Of a DNA stretch of 64,000 bases, positions 61,061 through 64,000 are shown piece by piece; position 1 is the first letter of the stretch, and each line of letters starts with the position of its first letter. Below the pieces are notes generated by a model, which saw nothing but the letters and a program-made list of their open reading frames with translations, searched no databases and had not been told where the DNA came from. This DNA comes from Corynebacterium sp. TAE3-ERU12 (GTDB lineage Bacteria; Actinomycetota; Actinomycetes; Mycobacteriales; Mycobacteriaceae), in the NCBI RefSeq assembly GCF_019209905.1, contig NZ_JAHUTM010000001.1:558001-622000 (forward strand). The letters run 5' to 3'. Both the position numbers and the translations under genes were made by a program.

Positions 61061-63116
61061 TCTCACCGGGCTGGACCCGGAGCAGCTCACTGCTGCGACG
61101 GCCCCGCTTGGCCCTGTGCGTATCCTCGCCGGTGCTGGTACCGGCAAGACCCGCACCATCACCCACCGCATCTACCACCTCATCGACCAGGGCTTTGTGG
61201 GGCAGAACAAGATCCTGGCGGTGACTTTTACCTCCCGGGCGGCAGGGGAGATGCGCGACCGGCTGGCCCGGATGGGAATCCCTGGGGTGCAGGCCCGCAC
61301 GTTCCACTCCGCAGCTCTTCGGCAACTGCGCTACTTCTGGCCCCAGATCGCCGGCGACCTGCAGTGGAAACTGTTGGACAATAAATTCCCGGTCGTCGCC
61401 CGCGCCTCCCGGGCAGCTGGCATTGATGCCAGCAAAGAAACCGTGCGGGATGTGCTTGGCGAAATTGAGTGGGCCAAAGCCACCCTCGTCACACCCGATA
61501 ACTACGCCGCCAAGGCCGCCGAACTGGGCCGGCCCGCACCGGTTGACGCCGATAAAATCGCCAAGGCCTACCGGGGCTATGAGGAGTTAAAAACCTCGCC
61601 GGAAGGCATGCTGCTCGACTTCGACGATCTGTTGCTGCACACCGCTGGGGCAATGGAAAACTCCCGGGCGGTGGCTGAGGAATTCCGCAACCAGTACCGC
61701 AGTTTTGTCGTCGATGAGTACCAGGACGTCACCCCACTCCAGCAGCGAGTACTCGACGCCTGGTTGGGGGAGCGCGATGACCTCACCGTCGTCGGTGACC
61801 CAAACCAGACGATCTACTCCTTCACCGGGGCTACCCCACGGTTCCTCATGGATTTTCCCAAGCGGTTCCCCAACGCCACCCAAGTACGCCTGGAACGCGA
61901 CTACCGCTCCACCCCGCAGGTTGTTGAACTCGCCAACCTGGTGATCAGTAAAGCCTCCGGTGCGTTGGCGGGTTCGGGCCTGGAACTCTACGGCCAGCGC
62001 CCGGCTGGGCCAGAGCCGACCTTTACTGAGTACACCGATGAACCCACCGAAGCCCGGGTCGTCGCCAAACGCATTCGTCGGCTGTTGGACTCGGATGTAC
62101 CAGCCAATGAGATCGCGATCCTCTACCGCGTCAACGCCCAGTCGGTGGTGTTTGAACAGGCCCTGTCGGAGGCCGGTATCCCTTACCAGGTTCGTGGCGG
62201 TGAAGGGTTCTACCAGCGACAAGAGATCCGTGATGCGATTGCGGCACTTATCCGCGTCGCCCGGCAACAGCAGGGAACCGAATCACCCCGAGGCGGCGAA
62301 CTTGTTGTCGCTGTGCGCCAGGTCCTGCAGCCACTGGGGCTCACCGAGGAAGAACCCGAAGGTGCCAAAGCCCGCGAGCGGTGGCAATCTCTTGGCGCAT
62401 TGGCGGATCTGTGCGAAGAGCTTGTGCACATCAACCCGGACCTCGACATCACGGGGCTGCTTGGGCAGTTGCGGACCCGCTCCGACGCCAAGCAGCCCCC
62501 GACGATCGCTGGGGTCACCCTGGCCAGCCTGCACGCGGCCAAAGGCCTGGAATGGGACGCGGTATTCCTCGTGGGCCTCACCGACGGCACCCTGCCCATC
62601 CAGCACGCCGTGCGTAAGGGCGATACCAGTGAGGACGTGGAGGAAGAACGCCGGCTTCTCTACGTCGGGATTACGCGCGCCCGTGAACACCTCGAGCTGT
62701 CCTGGGCACTGTCGCGGCAGGAAGGTGGCCGCACTAACCGAACCAGGTCCAGGTTCCTGAATGCGGGCACCGAACGCTATGGGCTGGCCCAGTCCGCGCC
62801 TACGAAGCGCAAGAAATCCACCTGCCGTAACTGTGGCGCCACGCTGAAGGGGAGCGCGGAGAAAATCATGGGCCGGTGTTCGTCCTGCCCGTCGACCGCT
62901 GACCCGGAATTGGTGGAGGCGTTGCGGCAGTGGCGTTTGGAGATGTCCAAGGAGATGTCCGTCCCGGCTTTTGTGGTGTTTTCTGATGCCACGTTGATTG
63001 CGATAGCTGAGGCGCAGCCGACGGACCTGGCAGCATTGCTGATGATTCCCGGTATTGGTGAGATTAAAGCCAACCGGTACGGCGAGTCGTTGCTGCAGTT
63101 ATTGGCTTCGCGCTAA
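61047..63116 (+). CDS. uvrD2: ATP-dependent DNA helicase UvrD2
   Basis: A 689-residue superfamily-1 helicase. Walker A is LAGAGTGKTRTI, motif II is VVDEYQDVTPLQQ (D223-E224), then GDPNQTIYSFTGAT and VTLASLHAAKGLEWDAVFLVG. A tetracysteine zinc motif (CRNC, C593-C596; CSSC, about 611-614) links the motor to a C-terminal HRDC domain. This tail defines UvrD2. The ATG at 61047 gives the shortest overlap with the channel gene. The nudC gene usually found between them is absent. Confidence 0.93.
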   Translation: MPPANLTGLDPEQLTAATAPLGPVRILAGAGTGKTRTITHRIYHLIDQGFVGQNKILAVTFTSRAAGEMRDRLARMGIPGVQARTFHSAALRQLRYFWPQIAGDLQWKLLDNKFPVVARASRAAGIDASKETVRDVLGEIEWAKATLVTPDNYAAKAAELGRPAPVDADKIAKAYRGYEELKTSPEGMLLDFDDLLLHTAGAMENSRAVAEEFRNQYRSFVVDEYQDVTPLQQRVLDAWLGERDDLTVVGDPNQTIYSFTGATPRFLMDFPKRFPNATQVRLERDYRSTPQVVELANLVISKASGALAGSGLELYGQRPAGPEPTFTEYTDEPTEARVVAKRIRRLLDSDVPANEIAILYRVNAQSVVFEQALSEAGIPYQVRGGEGFYQRQEIRDAIAALIRVARQQQGTESPRGGELVVAVRQVLQPLGLTEEEPEGAKARERWQSLGALADLCEELVHINPDLDITGLLGQLRTRSDAKQPPTIAGVTLASLHAAKGLEWDAVFLVGLTDGTLPIQHAVRKGDTSEDVEEERRLLYVGITRAREHLELSWALSRQEGGRTNRTRSRFLNAGTERYGLAQSAPTKRKKSTCRNCGATLKGSAEKIMGRCSSCPSTADPELVEALRQWRLEMSKEMSVPAFVVFSDATLIAIAEAQPTDLAALLMIPGIGEIKANRYGESLLQLLASR

Positions 63117-63182
63117 GTCCGGGTCGGGGACTCAGTGGATGCGGCAACCCCGGCGCAGGTGAATCGGGGTAACCTCGCGGTT

Positions 63183-63842
63183 ATGCGTATTACCGTTATT
63201 GGAGCCCATGGAAAGATCGCGCTGCAGGCCCTGCCGCAGCTCGTCAACGCCGGACATACCGTCACCGGCGTTATCCGCAACCCCGACCACGCCGACGAGA
63301 TTGCCGCTACCGGCGCCATGCCGAAGGTCGCAGATATCGAAACCCTCGACGGCAATGGGTTCACCGACCTGCTTGCCGACGCTGAACTGGTCATCTTCTC
63401 CGCCGGGGCTGGCGGCGGCAACCCGAAGCGCACCAAGGCCGTCGACCATGACGCCGCCATCGCCACGATGAACCACGCCCCCGAGGGCACCGGCTACATC
63501 ATGGTGTCCTACTGGGGAGCCTCTACTGACCACGGCGTTCCCGAAGATCACGATTTCTTCCCCTACGCCGAGGCTAAGGGCAAAGCTGACCAGCACCTGC
63601 GCGATTCCGGCCATAATTACGTCATCGTCATGCCTGGGATGCTCAACGACAATCCGGTCGGCACCGTGTACCTGGGGAGCGGCTCCGGCGAAGCAGACGT
63701 GGAGCGCACCACCTCCCGCGCCACTGTGGCAGCCACCCTGGCCGGGGTGGTGGAGCGTTTCGACGCTCTCGCCAACCGGGACTTGGGTGTACTCGACGGC
63801 GACGAGGATCTCGCCACCGCCCTCGATAACGCCGCCAACTAA
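63183..63842 (+). CDS. NAD(P)-binding SDR-like oxidoreductase
   Basis: A 219-residue atypical short-chain reductase of the NmrA/BVR-B type. The Rossmann loop is VIGAHGKIALQ (about 5-15), there is FSAGAGGGNPKRT in the middle, and a YAEAK Tyr-Lys pair (about 135-139). Such proteins reduce small substrates or sense NAD(P)H; no substrate can be given. The ATG at 63183 starts the Rossmann fold correctly. Confidence 0.85.
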   Translation: MRITVIGAHGKIALQALPQLVNAGHTVTGVIRNPDHADEIAATGAMPKVADIETLDGNGFTDLLADAELVIFSAGAGGGNPKRTKAVDHDAAIATMNHAPEGTGYIMVSYWGASTDHGVPEDHDFFPYAEAKGKADQHLRDSGHNYVIVMPGMLNDNPVGTVYLGSGSGEADVERTTSRATVAATLAGVVERFDALANRDLGVLDGDEDLATALDNAAN

Positions 63843-63848
63843 GCCCGG

Positions 63849-64000
63849 TTACTGCCCGCCCCAGCCGTCTTGGCTGCCCAGCATCTCTGGGTAGTGGCGG
63901 GCAATGACCTGCCGGTAGGGTGCGGGCGCCTCCAATTGGGACAGCACCGCCACCGCACCGGCAAGTACGCGGTGGATCATCGAATACTCCGGGGGCATTC
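63849..64000 (-). CDS. 3' part of a reverse-strand gene running off the right edge
   Basis: An open frame on the reverse strand enters at the window end and stops at 63849, giving 49 codons in view: MPPEYSMIHRVLAGAVAVLS, QLEAPAPYRQVIARHYPEML, then GSQDGWGGQ. The ATG codons at 63998 or 63980 could be starts or internal. Amphipathic helix character and convergent placement support a real gene. Family not recognised. Confidence 0.5.
   Translation of the reverse strand, partial: MPPEYSMIHRVLAGAVAVLSQLEAPAPYRQVIARHYPEMLGSQDGWGGQ

Noticed and set aside
1..64000. tRNA, rRNA, CRISPR arrays
   Set aside because: No cloverleaf-type T-arm sequences, ribosomal RNA stretches or regularly spaced repeats were seen by eye; a covariance-model search would be decisive.

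Overview
The window is GC-rich chromosomal DNA from a mycolic-acid actinobacterium (order Mycobacteriales/Corynebacteriales), most likely a Corynebacterium or close relative. The evidence is gene content and order: LCP ligase - rmlD - wbbL - manC - whiB2/whcD - DUF3499 - pmmA - manA - sahH - tmk - mtrA - mtrB - lpqB - comF - hpf - secA, then desA3 with its reductase, rsgA - aroA, sigH - rshA - bL37 - whcE, and DUF3152 - TIGR02569 - adnA - adnB - K+ channel - uvrD2. From memory this follows the M. tuberculosis Rv3267 to Rv3198c block. Species cannot be fixed from the sequence. No rRNA, tRNA, CRISPR array or transposase gene was seen.

Layout. 1-3.5 kb: two flavin oxidoreductases and a TetR regulator. 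3.7-14.3 kb: a tightly packed nine-gene catabolic operon (biotin-dependent carboxylase beta and alpha, acyl-CoA dehydrogenase, MaoC hydratase, HpcH/CitE lyase, acyl-CoA synthetase, CoA-transferase A and B, thiolase) resembling the Rv2498c-Rv2506 leucine/isovalerate locus, closed by a strong terminator. The same palindrome, GTTAAT-N4-ATTAAC, sits before both tetR and the operon. A CRP/GlxR-like site also precedes the operon. 14.4-24.9 kb: cell-envelope genes for the arabinogalactan linker and GDP-mannose supply, with whcD and a Pro/Thr/Ser-rich lipoprotein. 25.1-35.7 kb: S-adenosylhomocysteine hydrolase, thymidylate kinase, the MtrAB-LpqB envelope-stress system, ComF, ribosome hibernation factor and SecA. 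35.7-45.7 kb: small conserved actinobacterial proteins, an acyl desaturase and its reductase, a ClC channel, RsgA, AroA, a SRAP protein, SigH with its anti-sigma factor, ribosomal protein bL37 and WhcE. 46.1-51.5 kb: a lipid-kinase-like protein, membrane and secreted proteins, a DEAD-box helicase, DUF3107 and DUF3152. 52.6-63.1 kb: the TIGR02569 protein, the AdnAB double-strand-break resection motor-nuclease, a K+ channel and UvrD2. A small SDR protein and a cut-off reverse-strand gene finish the window.

The part that does not fit is 51.47-52.61 kb. A 149-bp segment spanning the end of the DUF3152 gene, the promoter and the first codons of the TIGR02569 gene is present twice. The two copies enclose 841 bp of mostly AT-rich DNA carrying one ORF for a four-helix membrane protein of unknown function. 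The arrangement duplicates the neighbour's promoter in front of the cargo and leaves both flanking genes intact.

Other points worth checking are an apparent CTG start for RsgA, an internal ribosome-binding site in the K+ channel gene that would yield a free RCK domain, a substituted zinc ligand in the SigH anti-sigma factor, a three-half-site operator before the desaturase operon, and a set of genes whose -10 boxes lie 7-8 nt from the start codon (leaderless mRNAs).
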